Origin: Algoriphagus sp. A40
Lineage (GTDB): Bacteria; Bacteroidota; Bacteroidia; Cytophagales; Cyclobacteriaceae
NCBI RefSeq assembly: GCF_002002735.1
Contig: NZ_MUNY01000061.1
Location: 1-64,000 of the forward strand
DNA: 64,000 bases
Direction: 5' to 3'
This document shows positions 49,148 through 57,521 of the stretch, piece after piece (within the stretch, counting starts at the first letter, position 1; each line of letters starts with the position of its first letter). The position numbers and the translations under genes were made by a program. The notes under the pieces are model-generated. The model saw nothing but the letters and a program-made list of their open reading frames with translations, did not search any database and was not told the origin of the DNA.

Positions 49148-50863
49148 ATGAGAAGGCTTGTTTCCGCTCTTTTTGGATTTTTTCTTTCAATAGCTGCTTT
49201 TGCACAAGAAGAAAGGCTTCAGGAATTTCAATCCACTATCCTGATCGATACTTCAGGCCTGGTCACAGTTTCTGAAACGATACGCTACTCCACAGAAATT
49301 AGCGGGAAACGGGGAATCATCCGGTCTTTGCCACTTAGCCGATTGGATAATTTGGGCGAGGAAGTTAAAAATGAGTATTCCATTTTATCCGTTAAGCGGG
49401 ATGGGAATGATTCCCCCTACCATACTGAGCGGGAGAATGGACATCTTTCTATTTATGTTGGTGAGTCTTCAGTTTATTTGGATCCGGGCGAATACGAATA
49501 CGAGATCACCTATTCCATTCCCGGTCAAATCCGTTTTTTTGACACCTACGATGAGCTCTATTGGAATGTAAACGGCACCCAATGGCCCTTTTCGGTTGGG
49601 AAAATCCGGGCCGAAATCTTCCTTCCACCCGGAGCTGAACTTATCCAAATGGCCTGCTATACTGGTCAATATGGAAGTACTGATCAAAATTGTCAGAGTT
49701 CGTCCAATGGAAACCTGGTCACTTTTGAGGCAGGGCCATTAAACCCTTATGAAAATCTAAGTATCGCTGTTGGATTAAGCAAAGGGACCATCGCTCCTCC
49801 CCCGCCTCCTGGCTTCTTCCAGAAGATTGGATACCAGGTGATTACGGGGATTATGGGCTTGCTTATATTGGCTTATTACCTATTCACTTGGTCGAAATAT
49901 GGGATCGATCCTCCAAAACCAACTGTAATACCGAATTTTGATCCTCCGGCAGGCCTTTCTCCGGCTTCAGTTGGAATGATGAGTAAGGGCTACTATTGGC
50001 AGGATTTTGTCACAGCTTCGATAGTAAGTCTGGCTTCAAAAGGATATCTCCGGATTGAGGAAAAAAACAAAGAATCTCTCCTCGGTCTTTTCAAACAAAA
50101 GGAATTTGAGCTAATCAAGGAAAAATATCCAGATTCCAATCTTCCCAAAGAGGAAGAAAAGTTGCTCAGTTTGTTGTTTTCCAGTAAGGACCGGATAACA
50201 CTCAATGGCAAGTACGATTCAACTGTTGAAAAGGCTGTTCAGCAATTCCAGTCGAGTCTATCTTCACAATGGAATCCGCTTATTTTCAAAGGGTTTAACC
50301 TGAAATTTTGGATTTTACCATTTCTGTTGATCGCAGGATATGTCGTGATGCTGGTGATGTTGGAGGATTATTTTGTTTATGGGGATAAAGCCCTACTGCT
50401 CGTAGGATTCCTGGGTGGAAACGTAATTCTTTTTCTGTTTTACCAATGGCTCATCCGAAAACCGGCTGAGGAAAAGCTGAGACTAAGAGCTGAAATTGAA
50501 GGATTTAAAATGTACCTCTCAGCCGCTGAGGAAAAAATGCTGCAATTCAGCAATCCACCGGAAATGACGCCTGAAAAATTTGAAAAGCTTCTTCCCTATG
50601 CGATGGTTTTGGATGTGGAGGAAATCTGGGGAGAAAAGTTTCAAAACACGCTCAGGCGGAGTTCCCAAAATCAGGAATACCACCCAACTTGGTATAGTGG
50701 TGGGATGATCCAGCGGGCAGCATTTGCCCATATGCTCAATTCCAGCCTTTCCAATACCATCAGTCAATCCAGTCACAATCCATCAAGCGGCGGAAGCAGT
50801 GGTTCGGGAGGCGGAGGATTTTCCGGCGGAGGTGGCGGAGGCGGCGGTGGAGGAAGCTGGTAA
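49148..50863 (+). CDS. DUF2207 membrane protein with Gly/Ser-rich tail
   Basis: 571 residues; cleavable signal (SIAAFAQ, about 17-23). The DUF2207 beta region (about 27-210) includes FQSTILIDTSGLVTVSETIR, RGIIRSLPLS, YEYEITYSIPGQIRFFDTYD and ELYWNVNGTQWPF. A membrane helix at about 232-250 is followed by a cytoplasmic stretch (PPAGLSPASVGMM...ASIVSLASKGYLRIE, the conserved winged-helix-like part), then two further helices (about 390-440). The protein ends in a Gly/Ser tail of about 30 residues, typical of the family. Starts immediately after lemA with no gap, so they are co-translated. Probably a membrane partner of LemA. Confidence 0.9.
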   Translation: MRRLVSALFGFFLSIAAFAQEERLQEFQSTILIDTSGLVTVSETIRYSTEISGKRGIIRSLPLSRLDNLGEEVKNEYSILSVKRDGNDSPYHTERENGHLSIYVGESSVYLDPGEYEYEITYSIPGQIRFFDTYDELYWNVNGTQWPFSVGKIRAEIFLPPGAELIQMACYTGQYGSTDQNCQSSSNGNLVTFEAGPLNPYENLSIAVGLSKGTIAPPPPPGFFQKIGYQVITGIMGLLILAYYLFTWSKYGIDPPKPTVIPNFDPPAGLSPASVGMMSKGYYWQDFVTASIVSLASKGYLRIEEKNKESLLGLFKQKEFELIKEKYPDSNLPKEEEKLLSLLFSSKDRITLNGKYDSTVEKAVQQFQSSLSSQWNPLIFKGFNLKFWILPFLLIAGYVVMLVMLEDYFVYGDKALLLVGFLGGNVILFLFYQWLIRKPAEEKLRLRAEIEGFKMYLSAAEEKMLQFSNPPEMTPEKFEKLLPYAMVLDVEEIWGEKFQNTLRRSSQNQEYHPTWYSGGMIQRAAFAHMLNSSLSNTISQSSHNPSSGGSSGSGGGGFSGGGGGGGGGGSW

Positions 50864-50937
50864 AGGCTTTCAAAAAGCAGAAAGTCAATCATTAAAAAGA
50901 CTTCAAGTGCTAATCTTAAACTTTAATCCAACTACCC

Positions 50938-51321
50938 ATGATACCTTTCAAACCAGTAGGTTACAATTCACTTTCTCCTTATTTTATTATCAAGAATGCT
51001 CCCCGCTTTGTCCAGCTTATGAAGGATCTTTTTGGTGCTGAGGAACTGAGAAAATACGATGGTCCAGACGGGTCTTTGATGCATGTCGAGCTTCGTTTGG
51101 ATGATTCGGTCATCATGCTCAGTGAAGCTACAGCTGACTTTCCTGCCAATGAATTTCTCTTGCACTTCTATGTGAAAGACGCCAAAGCCACCTATAAAAA
51201 AGCCTTGGAATTGGGCTGCGAGGGATTGCAGGAACCCATTCAAAAAGGAGATCCCGACCTCAGGGGAATGTTTAAGGACTTCAACGGAAACGTTTGGTCC
51301 GTAGGAACTCAAACGGAGTAA
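50938..51321 (+). CDS. VOC family protein (glyoxalase/PhnB-like)
   Basis: 127 residues with a single VOC (betaalphabetabetabeta) domain of two modules: YNSLSPYFIIKNAPRFVQLM then KDLFGAEELRKYDGPDGSLM, HVELRLDDSVIMLSEATADF, and FYVKDAKATYKKALELGCEG. The FKDFNGNVWSVGTQ ending is common in PhnB-like VOC proteins. No metal-site certainty and no substrate indicated. It follows the DUF2207 gene by 74 bp on the same strand and could have its own promoter. Convergent with the DinB gene, 23 bp apart. Confidence 0.8.
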   Translation: MIPFKPVGYNSLSPYFIIKNAPRFVQLMKDLFGAEELRKYDGPDGSLMHVELRLDDSVIMLSEATADFPANEFLLHFYVKDAKATYKKALELGCEGLQEPIQKGDPDLRGMFKDFNGNVWSVGTQTE

Positions 51322-51344
51322 ACGATCCTACAAAAAGCTAAAAG

Positions 51345-51803
51345 TCAAACCTGCTTGGAAAGCAATACAATCTGGCCCAAATGATAGGCATCGTGTTGGA
51401 GTATGCCCAAAATGTGTTCGTAAAAAGTCATCTGATTGGGCGGATAAATTGACTCAAAAGATTCTGGATCTACTTGCTTCAGGTATTCAATCCATTCGTT
51501 TTGTACAGATTCAAGCCGTTTTAAGGTTTGATCCCAAGCCTGTTCAGATTTATCGACAATTGGCGAAATGTAATTATTGGCTGGGGTTACCAAGGTTTTT
51601 CCTTTCAACCTCTGAAGCACATTGATTTTCCATTCAGTCAGGTGATTGACTATTTCCCAGATCGTATTACAATTGGAAAAAGGCCGTTGAGATGCCTGAT
51701 CGGCTGATATTCTGGAAAGCGTTCCCTGGATTGACACATCAATCCAGGGCTCACCGTTATATAACTTCTCAAATAAACTTACAATCCGTTCGGTCTCTTT
51801 CAT
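51345..51803 (-). CDS. DinB-superfamily protein
   Basis: 152 residues, all-helical. The three expected metal-binding histidines are visible in IWEIVNHLTEWKINVLQRLK and ILGILQHDAYHLGQIVLLSK. The DinB/YfiT superfamily includes metal-dependent thiol transferases and hydrolases with mostly unassigned substrates. It is the third gene of an operon with the ArsR regulator and the SRPBCC-VOC fusion, 12 bp after the fusion gene, which suggests a small detoxification or stress-response unit controlled by the ArsR protein. Confidence 0.82.
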   Translation of the reverse strand: MKETERIVSLFEKLYNGEPWIDVSIQGTLSRISADQASQRPFSNCNTIWEIVNHLTEWKINVLQRLKGKTLVTPANNYISPIVDKSEQAWDQTLKRLESVQNEWIEYLKQVDPESFESIYPPNQMTFYEHILGILQHDAYHLGQIVLLSKQV

Positions 51804-51815
51804 GTTCCAGCAGTT

Positions 51816-52781
51816 TTATTTGCCATGGCAATTTAGCATCCAATTGATTCCATATCGGTCGGTGAAGCTTCCAAAATAAGCTCCCCAAAACATGTCCTGA
51901 AGTCCCATGGATACTTTTCCACCTTCGGATAGGGCATTGAAAATCCTTTCCGTCTCCTCCCTCGTCTCCGGTTCCAATTGGATATGCATGTTGTTGCCGA
52001 TGGCAACCGAAAAACCCATTTCTTTTGGTGCATCAGTTCCCATGAGAATATGCCCACTCAGGATCGGAAGCTCCACATGCAGGACCATCCTTTTTACAGT
52101 CTCCGAAAGCGGTGGTTGTCCCGGATCATGAGGCACCTGTTCGAAGCGCTGAATTCCGCCAATAAATTCAGTGCGGAAGACTGATTTGTAAAAATTAAAG
52201 GCCTCTTCCGTGTTGCCTGGAAAATTGATATAGGTAGAAACTCTGCTTTTGCTGTCTGTTTTCTTTTGTTTTCTGAGATAAAACTGGGCTTTGATGTATT
52301 CATCCAGATTTCCGATAGCCATTGAAAATCCTTCTTTGAAGCCCATTTGAATGATCGTTTCCAGATCCGAAAGGTTCTCAAAGGCCATTTCAATTTCAAC
52401 AATCGTTCTTTCGCCGTTCTCTTCCCTGAATTGATTTTCCCAGTCCACCCTAGGTTTGGTCTGATCGGCTACTGCCTCTTCATCACAAAATGCATCATAG
52501 CCAGAATAGCGCTGCAGGGGAATGATTTTTTTGTATTCAAAAAAACACCATTGGCCTTCGCCATCCGGACCGACCATGTTGTATAGCCACTTGCCACCTT
52601 CCTTGAAATTAAGGTATTTCGTCTCTGTTTTCCAGGGTTTTGGGGCCCACCAAAGGTCAAGAATTTCAGGATCTGTCCAAGCCGCCCAGACCAAATCAAG
52701 AGGTGCATCAAAACTTCTGGTTACGTTGATTTTCAGGTATTCCTTATCTACCAGAAAGTCGAATAAAATGGCTTTTTTCAT
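51816..52781 (-). CDS. SRPBCC (AHSA1) - VOC fusion protein
   Basis: 321 residues made of two domains normally encoded separately. Residues 15-165 are an SRPBCC/AHSA1 domain (VTRSFDAPLDLVWAAWTDPE, WWAPKPWKTETKYLNFKEGG) ending DLETIIQMGFKEGFSMAIGN. After a lysine-rich linker (about 170-180) comes a PhnB-type VOC domain (TYINFPGNTEEAFNFYKSVF, HILMGTDAPKEMGF, SFTDRYGINWMLNCHG). Both bind small ligands; a specific substrate is not evident. It overlaps the ArsR gene by 4 bp (ATGA), and DinB follows 12 bp downstream, giving an operon. AHSA1 proteins with ArsR neighbours are common and probably respond to a small hydrophobic ligand. Confidence 0.88.
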   Translation of the reverse strand: MKKAILFDFLVDKEYLKINVTRSFDAPLDLVWAAWTDPEILDLWWAPKPWKTETKYLNFKEGGKWLYNMVGPDGEGQWCFFEYKKIIPLQRYSGYDAFCDEEAVADQTKPRVDWENQFREENGERTIVEIEMAFENLSDLETIIQMGFKEGFSMAIGNLDEYIKAQFYLRKQKKTDSKSRVSTYINFPGNTEEAFNFYKSVFRTEFIGGIQRFEQVPHDPGQPPLSETVKRMVLHVELPILSGHILMGTDAPKEMGFSVAIGNNMHIQLEPETREETERIFNALSEGGKVSMGLQDMFWGAYFGSFTDRYGINWMLNCHGK

Positions 52782-53098
52782 TTTTTCTTCTGTTTAAGTT
52801 GAATTAATACTTCATCTAATTGCTCAAAACGTTTGGATATCTGTTGCTTGAATTGCTCCAGCCATTTTTCGATTTCTTTCATTTTATCAGCATGTAAGTG
52901 ATAATAGATTTCCCTGCCCTTTTGCTCCTGCGCCAAAAGCTCACATTCGCTCATCACTTTGATGTGCTTTGACACGGCCTGTCTACTGATATCAAACTGG
53001 TCCGCAATTGCATTGGGTGTCATGGCTGACACGGCCAGCATCAGGATTATTGCCCTCCTCGTCGGATCAGCCAATGCCTGAAATACATCTCTTCTCAT
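52778..53098 (-). CDS. ArsR-family winged-helix regulator
   Basis: 106 residues. ArsR pattern: MRRDVFQALADPTRRAIILM, AVSAMTPNAIADQFDISRQA, VSKHIKVMSECELLAQEQKG and REIYYHLHADKMKEIEKWLE. The recognition helix is at about 35-48. There are no metal-binding cysteine pairs (ELLCV-type) in the expected place, so it is probably not a metal sensor but a repressor of the SRPBCC-VOC-DinB genes it precedes, with which it overlaps by 4 bp. A C-terminal lysine-rich tail is present. Autoregulation is likely; no operator was recognised. Confidence 0.9.
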   Translation of the reverse strand: MRRDVFQALADPTRRAIILMLAVSAMTPNAIADQFDISRQAVSKHIKVMSECELLAQEQKGREIYYHLHADKMKEIEKWLEQFKQQISKRFEQLDEVLIQLKQKKK

Positions 53099-53492
53099 CT
53101 TTTTTTGAATTACCCCTATCGGTCAATGGGTCTGATTCCTTCTCATTACGAAACCATTTGGTTGCAAATGTAAATGTGAAACCAAACAGTTGCAAATAAA
53201 TTTCAAAATTTATCGTAAATAAATTTCTTAAAATACTCCGGACCAGGCATTTGAAAAGCCAAAAAATTCGAAAGGTTTCTTTGGCTTTAAAGAAAAAACC
53301 TGATTGTGAACCTCAAAATCCCATAACCAGAAATCAATTTTTGGAGGAAAATCCCAGATAAGGAGTCTCTCAGACCACTCCCAGATCCCGGAAAAAACTC
53401 AAAATGGGGGTATTTGAATGGGAAATTTTGTTTTTTCCAAAAACTACAGTGCAAAAATCTGTTGAAAATCAAAATATTACTTTTTATACAGT
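53099..53492. other. non-coding gap upstream of cold shock gene
   Basis: No gene is seen. The first part should hold the promoter of the ArsR operon (minus strand); the last third precedes the cold shock gene. No repeat of the families found elsewhere in the window is present. Confidence 0.5.
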
Positions 53493-53500
53493 TAGCTTTG
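53493..53500 (+). promoter_or_regulatory. -7 box candidate for the cold shock gene
   Basis: TAGCTTTG is an exact TAnnTTTG match, placing transcription start about 30 bp before the ATG at 53541. No convincing -33 TTG was found at the usual spacing. Confidence 0.45.
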
Positions 53501-53540
53501 GGACGGCAAATTGCCATATCAACAATTTTAAATTTTACCA

Positions 53541-53732
53541 ATGAATACTGGAACAGTAAAATTCTTCAACGAAGCTAAGGGATTTGGCTTCATCGTTGAC
53601 AATTCCTCTAAAGAGGAAATTTTTGTGCACGTTAGTGGTCTGATCGACAAAATCCGTGAAGGCGACACAGTTGCTTTCGAAACGGAACGTGGCAAAAAAG
53701 GAATGAACGCGGTAAATGTTAAGTTAGCGTAA
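53541..53732 (+). CDS. cold shock protein (CspA family)
   Basis: 63 residues. RNP1 is AKGFGFI (residues 13-19) and RNP2 is EIFVHVSG (28-35); both RNA-binding motifs of the cold shock domain are complete: MNTGTVKFFNEAKGFGF ... VHVSGL ... VAFETERGKKG. Binds single-stranded RNA/DNA as a chaperone in the cytoplasm. The length is typical. A predicted -7 box lies about 40 bp upstream. The next clear terminator is about 245 bp downstream of the stop, so the transcript may have a long 3' region. Confidence 0.95.
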   Translation: MNTGTVKFFNEAKGFGFIVDNSSKEEIFVHVSGLIDKIREGDTVAFETERGKKGMNAVNVKLA

Positions 53733-53977
53733 GCTTTCTGATATTTTAAAAATAGAATTCTCGGCCCAAGCTGTTCGGGAAAGCCAATAACTTCTTCTTA
53801 TAGTCATTCCCGATAGTGGGATTAGAATCGAATAATTCAAGCTCATTTTAACTTGTATCAGTTTCTGATCTGAGTAGAATAGGCTTAGAAATCATCCCTT
53901 TGGAAAAGTTTTGATTTGGACATGTTTGAAGGGCTGGATTTCTAGGTTTCATTCCTCCGGGTATCTCCGGAAAATTT
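53733..53977 (+). other. non-coding stretch between cold shock gene and terminator
   Basis: No ORF is supported. It contains a small CCGG-GTATCT-CCGG stem near 53958 and ends at a strong plus-strand terminator. It is either the long 3' untranslated region of the cold shock mRNA or contains a small RNA gene. Confidence 0.35.
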
Positions 53978-54018
53978 ATCAGTTCATAATCTTTTGGGTT
54001 ATGAACTGATTTTTTTTT
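53978..54018 (+). terminator. strong intrinsic terminator
   Basis: ATCAGTTCATAA pairs with TTATGAACTGAT (12 bp, 9-nt loop) and is followed by eight T. It ends a plus-strand transcript, probably that starting at the cold shock gene. Confidence 0.8.
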
Positions 54019-54229
54019 GCCCTAATGGCGAAAGGACAAGGAATACTCATCTACTCCCTGCTTCCTTGATTTCTTTATCCCATTGGTATTTTTTAACCAA
54101 TGACCCAAAAGTCCTGATTCTGCAAAACCTCCAAAAAACCTGATGTCTAGGGTTTTTTCAAGAACATGGTTAACTTCAATCCAATGATGCCCAATTCCCC
54201 AAAAATTTAACTTAATCTATCCTTACTCC

Positions 54230-54949
54230 ATGAAAATCAAACCAACATTTACCTTCCTGTTGGCAGTTTTGACCCTCTTTTCCTGTACTGCCAATTATTC
54301 CTCTAATGAATCCGACAACCGGATCACAGATGATCGGGAATTGGAGGAAGTGACTCATCTCAAAGTGAGTGGAATATTCAATCTCTACCTTTCCCAGGGC
54401 GACAAACCATCCATCCGAATCGAAGGCGATGAAGACCAGGTCAGAAAGTTTAAAACAGTCCAAAATGGAGATTTCCTTGAGTTGAAATTTGACGAAATAA
54501 ATTCGGGTGTTTTCTCGGATTCCAGACCTGATGTTTACCTGACTTTAAGTCAATTGGATCAATTGGAATTTGATGGTGTTGGAAATTTCAAGACCGAAGG
54601 CGCTTTTAAAGTTGAGGAAATCAGATTGGAAGGCGATGGTGTGGGTAATATCCTCCTTCAATTTGAAGCTTCAAAAATTGATGCCCAGTTTAACATGATG
54701 GGAAATATTACTTTGGAAGGTAGCGCTGGTGAAATTACCCTCTCCAATGAAGGAATTGGCAATATCGATGCTTCCAAACTCCTTGCCCAAACAATGAACT
54801 TGACCAGTTCCGGCATTGGAAGAGTGGCCGTGCACTGCACAGGAGACCTATCCATCACTGTCAACGGAATAGGCGCTGTGAGCTATACCGGCAATCCAAC
54901 TGTAATCAAGGAAGAAATCAATGGAATCGGTAAAGTGACTCGGAACTAA
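54230..54949 (+). CDS. GIN domain (DUF2807) lipoprotein
   Basis: 239 residues with lipobox cysteine at 19 (TLFSCTA). The DUF2807 head domain starts at VTHLKVSGIFNLYLSQGDKP and continues SIRIEGDEDQVRKFKTVQNG. The second part is a right-handed beta-helix-like series of short repeats around the words GVGNFKTEG, GDGVGNILL, MMGNITLEGSA and GIGNIDAS, ending GIGKVTRN. Such proteins are secreted or surface-bound putative adhesins, often linked to membrane or envelope stress. No operon mate; the upstream region has no recognised promoter box. Confidence 0.88.
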   Translation: MKIKPTFTFLLAVLTLFSCTANYSSNESDNRITDDRELEEVTHLKVSGIFNLYLSQGDKPSIRIEGDEDQVRKFKTVQNGDFLELKFDEINSGVFSDSRPDVYLTLSQLDQLEFDGVGNFKTEGAFKVEEIRLEGDGVGNILLQFEASKIDAQFNMMGNITLEGSAGEITLSNEGIGNIDASKLLAQTMNLTSSGIGRVAVHCTGDLSITVNGIGAVSYTGNPTVIKEEINGIGKVTRN

Positions 54950-55019
54950 CTAGATTTATTTCTTCTGGCCTAATTACTTCAATTATCCACGATATAGATT
55001 CAGCTTGGACCAATCTGGA

Positions 55020-55379
55020 TTACGTCAACTGTCCAAAGGTCAATAAGGTGTTGTTAGGATCCAAGACTGCAAATTCTTTGGTTCCCCAAGGCTTCGATTC
55101 CAATGGTCCATTTGGATGAATAGCTACACCCCTGAATTGATAATCCGCATACAATTCTTCAATTCCTCGCTCAAGTCGGATATAGATCATCGCATAATTG
55201 GTCGAAGGATCCAACTCAGCAAACTTAAAAAAATGCAGTTCTGCAGCTCCTTTTTTCATGATCAGGTAATCCGGATACCTGCTGACGGTGGAAAACTGTA
55301 GTTTGGTTTCGAAGTAAATGCGGGTTTCATCCAGATCCCTTGCAGGGAGTTTAGGGATGATATGAAAAGGAATATCCAT
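55020..55379 (-). CDS. VOC family, bleomycin-resistance-like protein
   Basis: 119 residues from the ATG giving MDIPFHIIPKLPARDLDETR; a TTG 9 bp earlier is less likely. One glyoxalase/bleomycin-resistance domain: FYETKL-type IYFETKLQFSTVSRYPDY, LIMKKGAAELHFFKFAELDP, NYAMIYIRLERGIEELYADY and KEFAVLDPNNTLLTFGQ. Members of this group bind and sequester bleomycin-like drugs, but many are simply uncharacterised VOC proteins. Convergent with GIN, 70 bp away, without operon mate. Confidence 0.78.
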   Translation of the reverse strand: MDIPFHIIPKLPARDLDETRIYFETKLQFSTVSRYPDYLIMKKGAAELHFFKFAELDPSTNYAMIYIRLERGIEELYADYQFRGVAIHPNGPLESKPWGTKEFAVLDPNNTLLTFGQLT

Positions 55380-55528
55380 ATCGCTCAATAAGGAAATTTA
55401 GAATCAAGATCTGAAAATGAAAGATAGAAAACTGTTGGGCTATTCTTTTAAAGTTTTATGCCAAAATCAAATGCCCTTCTAGTCAGGAATCATTTTGTTT
55501 TCTCCACTTTTCCTGTGATTTTAGGGCA

Positions 55529-56431
55529 ATGTCTTCACCCAACCCGCTCGATTCTGTTAGGCTGAATTTCTCCCAGGGAGATTTGTTTTTGCTCAACCTG
55601 GCTTTGGCCCTGATTATGTACGGTGTCGCCCTTGACCTGAGGTGGGAAGACTTCCGGTATTTGGTCAAAAATCCCAAAGGCTTTTTCTTGGGAGTTTTTT
55701 CTCAGTTTATTGTACTTCCCTTTTTGACTTGGGTTTTGGTTCAGATCCTTCAGCCGCCTCCCAGTGTAGCTTTGGGAATGTTTTTGGTGGCAGCTTGTCC
55801 CGGCGGAAATGTTTCCAATTTTCTGACCAATTATGCAAAAGGCAATACTGCTCTTTCGGTGAGTTTGACGGCTTTTTCCTCAGTTTTAGCCATCATCGTG
55901 ACTCCTTTGAATTTTGCGCTCTGGGCGGGTTTATATAGTCCTACTTCTCTCTTACTTAAAGAAATCAGCCTGGACATCCTGGATGTGTTTTTCACAGTCG
56001 GGGTAATTTTGGGAATTCCTTTAATCCTCGGAATATCGACCCACCTGAAGCTTCCCGTTTTTGCAGGTAGAGCCTCAAAAATCCTAAAACCAATTAGCAT
56101 TGTTATTTTTTCGGCAATTGTGATTTTGGCATTTGTAGGAAATTTCGATCTTTTTCTGAAGTACATAAGCGTCATCTTTCTCTGGGTTTTAGCCCATAAT
56201 TTTACAGCTTTGGCTTCGGGGTATCTTACCGGAAAACTCGGAAGGCTTCCTTTAGCTGATGTAAAAACCATCACTATAGAGACAGGAATTCAAAATTCAG
56301 GTTTGGGGCTGGTATTGATTTTCACTTACTTTGAAGGCCTTGGAGGGATGGCCATAATTACCGCTTGGTGGGGCATATGGCACCTGATCTCGGGTATGAC
56401 AATCGCCTTCCTTTGGAAAAAAACCACATGA
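55529..56431 (+). CDS. bile acid:sodium symporter family (BASS) transporter
   Basis: 300 residues and about nine or ten membrane helices. The BASS signature is present: LNLALALIMYGVALDLRWED, then VAACPGGNVSNFLTNYAKGN at about 95-114, and TIETGIQNSGLGLVLIFTYF near the C-terminus (the second crossover motif). ACPGG and IQNSGL lie at the sodium-binding crossover. Substrates vary from bile acids to pantoate and organic anions; none can be chosen. Closely followed, with no obvious terminator, by the acyltransferase gene on the same strand. Confidence 0.9.
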   Translation: MSSPNPLDSVRLNFSQGDLFLLNLALALIMYGVALDLRWEDFRYLVKNPKGFFLGVFSQFIVLPFLTWVLVQILQPPPSVALGMFLVAACPGGNVSNFLTNYAKGNTALSVSLTAFSSVLAIIVTPLNFALWAGLYSPTSLLLKEISLDILDVFFTVGVILGIPLILGISTHLKLPVFAGRASKILKPISIVIFSAIVILAFVGNFDLFLKYISVIFLWVLAHNFTALASGYLTGKLGRLPLADVKTITIETGIQNSGLGLVLIFTYFEGLGGMAIITAWWGIWHLISGMTIAFLWKKTT

Positions 56432-56518
56432 AATCGAGCATGACCAATAACGTCACCCAGAGGATTGAGTATCAACTATGCGAGATTCCATCTGTCCTAT
56501 AAAATCAATTATAAACAG

Positions 56519-57520
56519 ATGAAAAACCTTGTTAACGCCATTCTACGGCTCCTCGTGAAAATAGCCCTGCATGGTTATTTCAGGAAAATTATAATTGAAG
56601 GCAAGGAAAATCTACCCAAAAACCGCCCGGTAATCCTGGTTGCAAATCACCAGAATGCCTTGATCGATCCGCTCCTTTTGGCTACCCATACCAATCTTAA
56701 TCCTTGGTTTTTGACTCGTGCTGCCGTTTTCACAAATCCAATCGTCTCCAAACTGCTGCATTATATCCGGATGCTGCCAGTTTATCGTCTGAGAGATGGA
56801 TTTTCCACTATCCAGCAAAACCAGCAGACCTTTGACGATACATTTGAAGTGCTTCGCAAAAACGGTACGGTGGTCATCTTTGCTGAAGGGACGCACAGTC
56901 TTGTCAGAAACCTTAGGCCCTTGAGCAAGGGATTTACCCGGATGGCTTTTGGATTGAAGGAAAAATATCCGGACTTGGAGCCTTTGATTTTACCTGTGGG
57001 ATTAGGATTCAGTGCACATTTGAGATCGGGTAGTGTAGTGAGAATCACCTTTGGCAAAACCATCCCCGTGGACATGCCTACCTCACAATCGGGGAAACTG
57101 ACAAAAAGTGTAGAAAATGCATTGAAATCTATCCTTGTCAACATCCCAGTTGAAGGCTATGAGGCAACCCTCTCCAAATTGATTAAGCACGAAGTTGACC
57201 TTACTTCGAAAAAAGAGGTTGAGCACTTCCTGGAAACCGGAAATGTCCTCAATTCGGTAGAATCTGTGAACAGTCTGGGAAATAAGCTCATGAAAATCTT
57301 TCATTTCCCTTTGTACTGGCTTTGGCTTTTGAAAAAAGGCAGTATTGAAGACATTGTATTCAGCTCGACTTGGAAGTTTTTGATCGGATTTGCGCTGGCC
57401 ATTCCCTACTACTTTTTTTTGATTTGGCTGACGATGGACACTTCCGTGGGAAGTTGGGGACTTACCTTTTTGATTTTGGCTTGGATCACCCTTTGGAAAA
57501 ATCAGAATCCCCAGGAATAG
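56519..57520 (+). CDS. PlsC-like 1-acyl-glycerophosphate acyltransferase
   Basis: 333 residues from the ATG giving MKNLVNAILRLLVKIALHGY; a TTG upstream would add 18 residues and is less likely. Acyltransferase motifs: the His-Asp block ANHQNALIDPLLL (residues about 41-53), MLPVYRLRDG, VVIFAEGTHS (motif III) and PVGLGF. The HQNALID wording is typical of the Bacteroidota GPAT/DHAPAT-like subgroup. Two C-terminal membrane segments (YWLWLLKKG, FALAIPYYFFLIW) are seen. It acylates glycerol phosphates or lysophospholipids at the inner membrane. The next gene begins 1 bp after its stop. Confidence 0.88.
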   Translation: MKNLVNAILRLLVKIALHGYFRKIIIEGKENLPKNRPVILVANHQNALIDPLLLATHTNLNPWFLTRAAVFTNPIVSKLLHYIRMLPVYRLRDGFSTIQQNQQTFDDTFEVLRKNGTVVIFAEGTHSLVRNLRPLSKGFTRMAFGLKEKYPDLEPLILPVGLGFSAHLRSGSVVRITFGKTIPVDMPTSQSGKLTKSVENALKSILVNIPVEGYEATLSKLIKHEVDLTSKKEVEHFLETGNVLNSVESVNSLGNKLMKIFHFPLYWLWLLKKGSIEDIVFSSTWKFLIGFALAIPYYFFLIWLTMDTSVGSWGLTFLILAWITLWKNQNPQE

Positions 57521-57521
57521 C

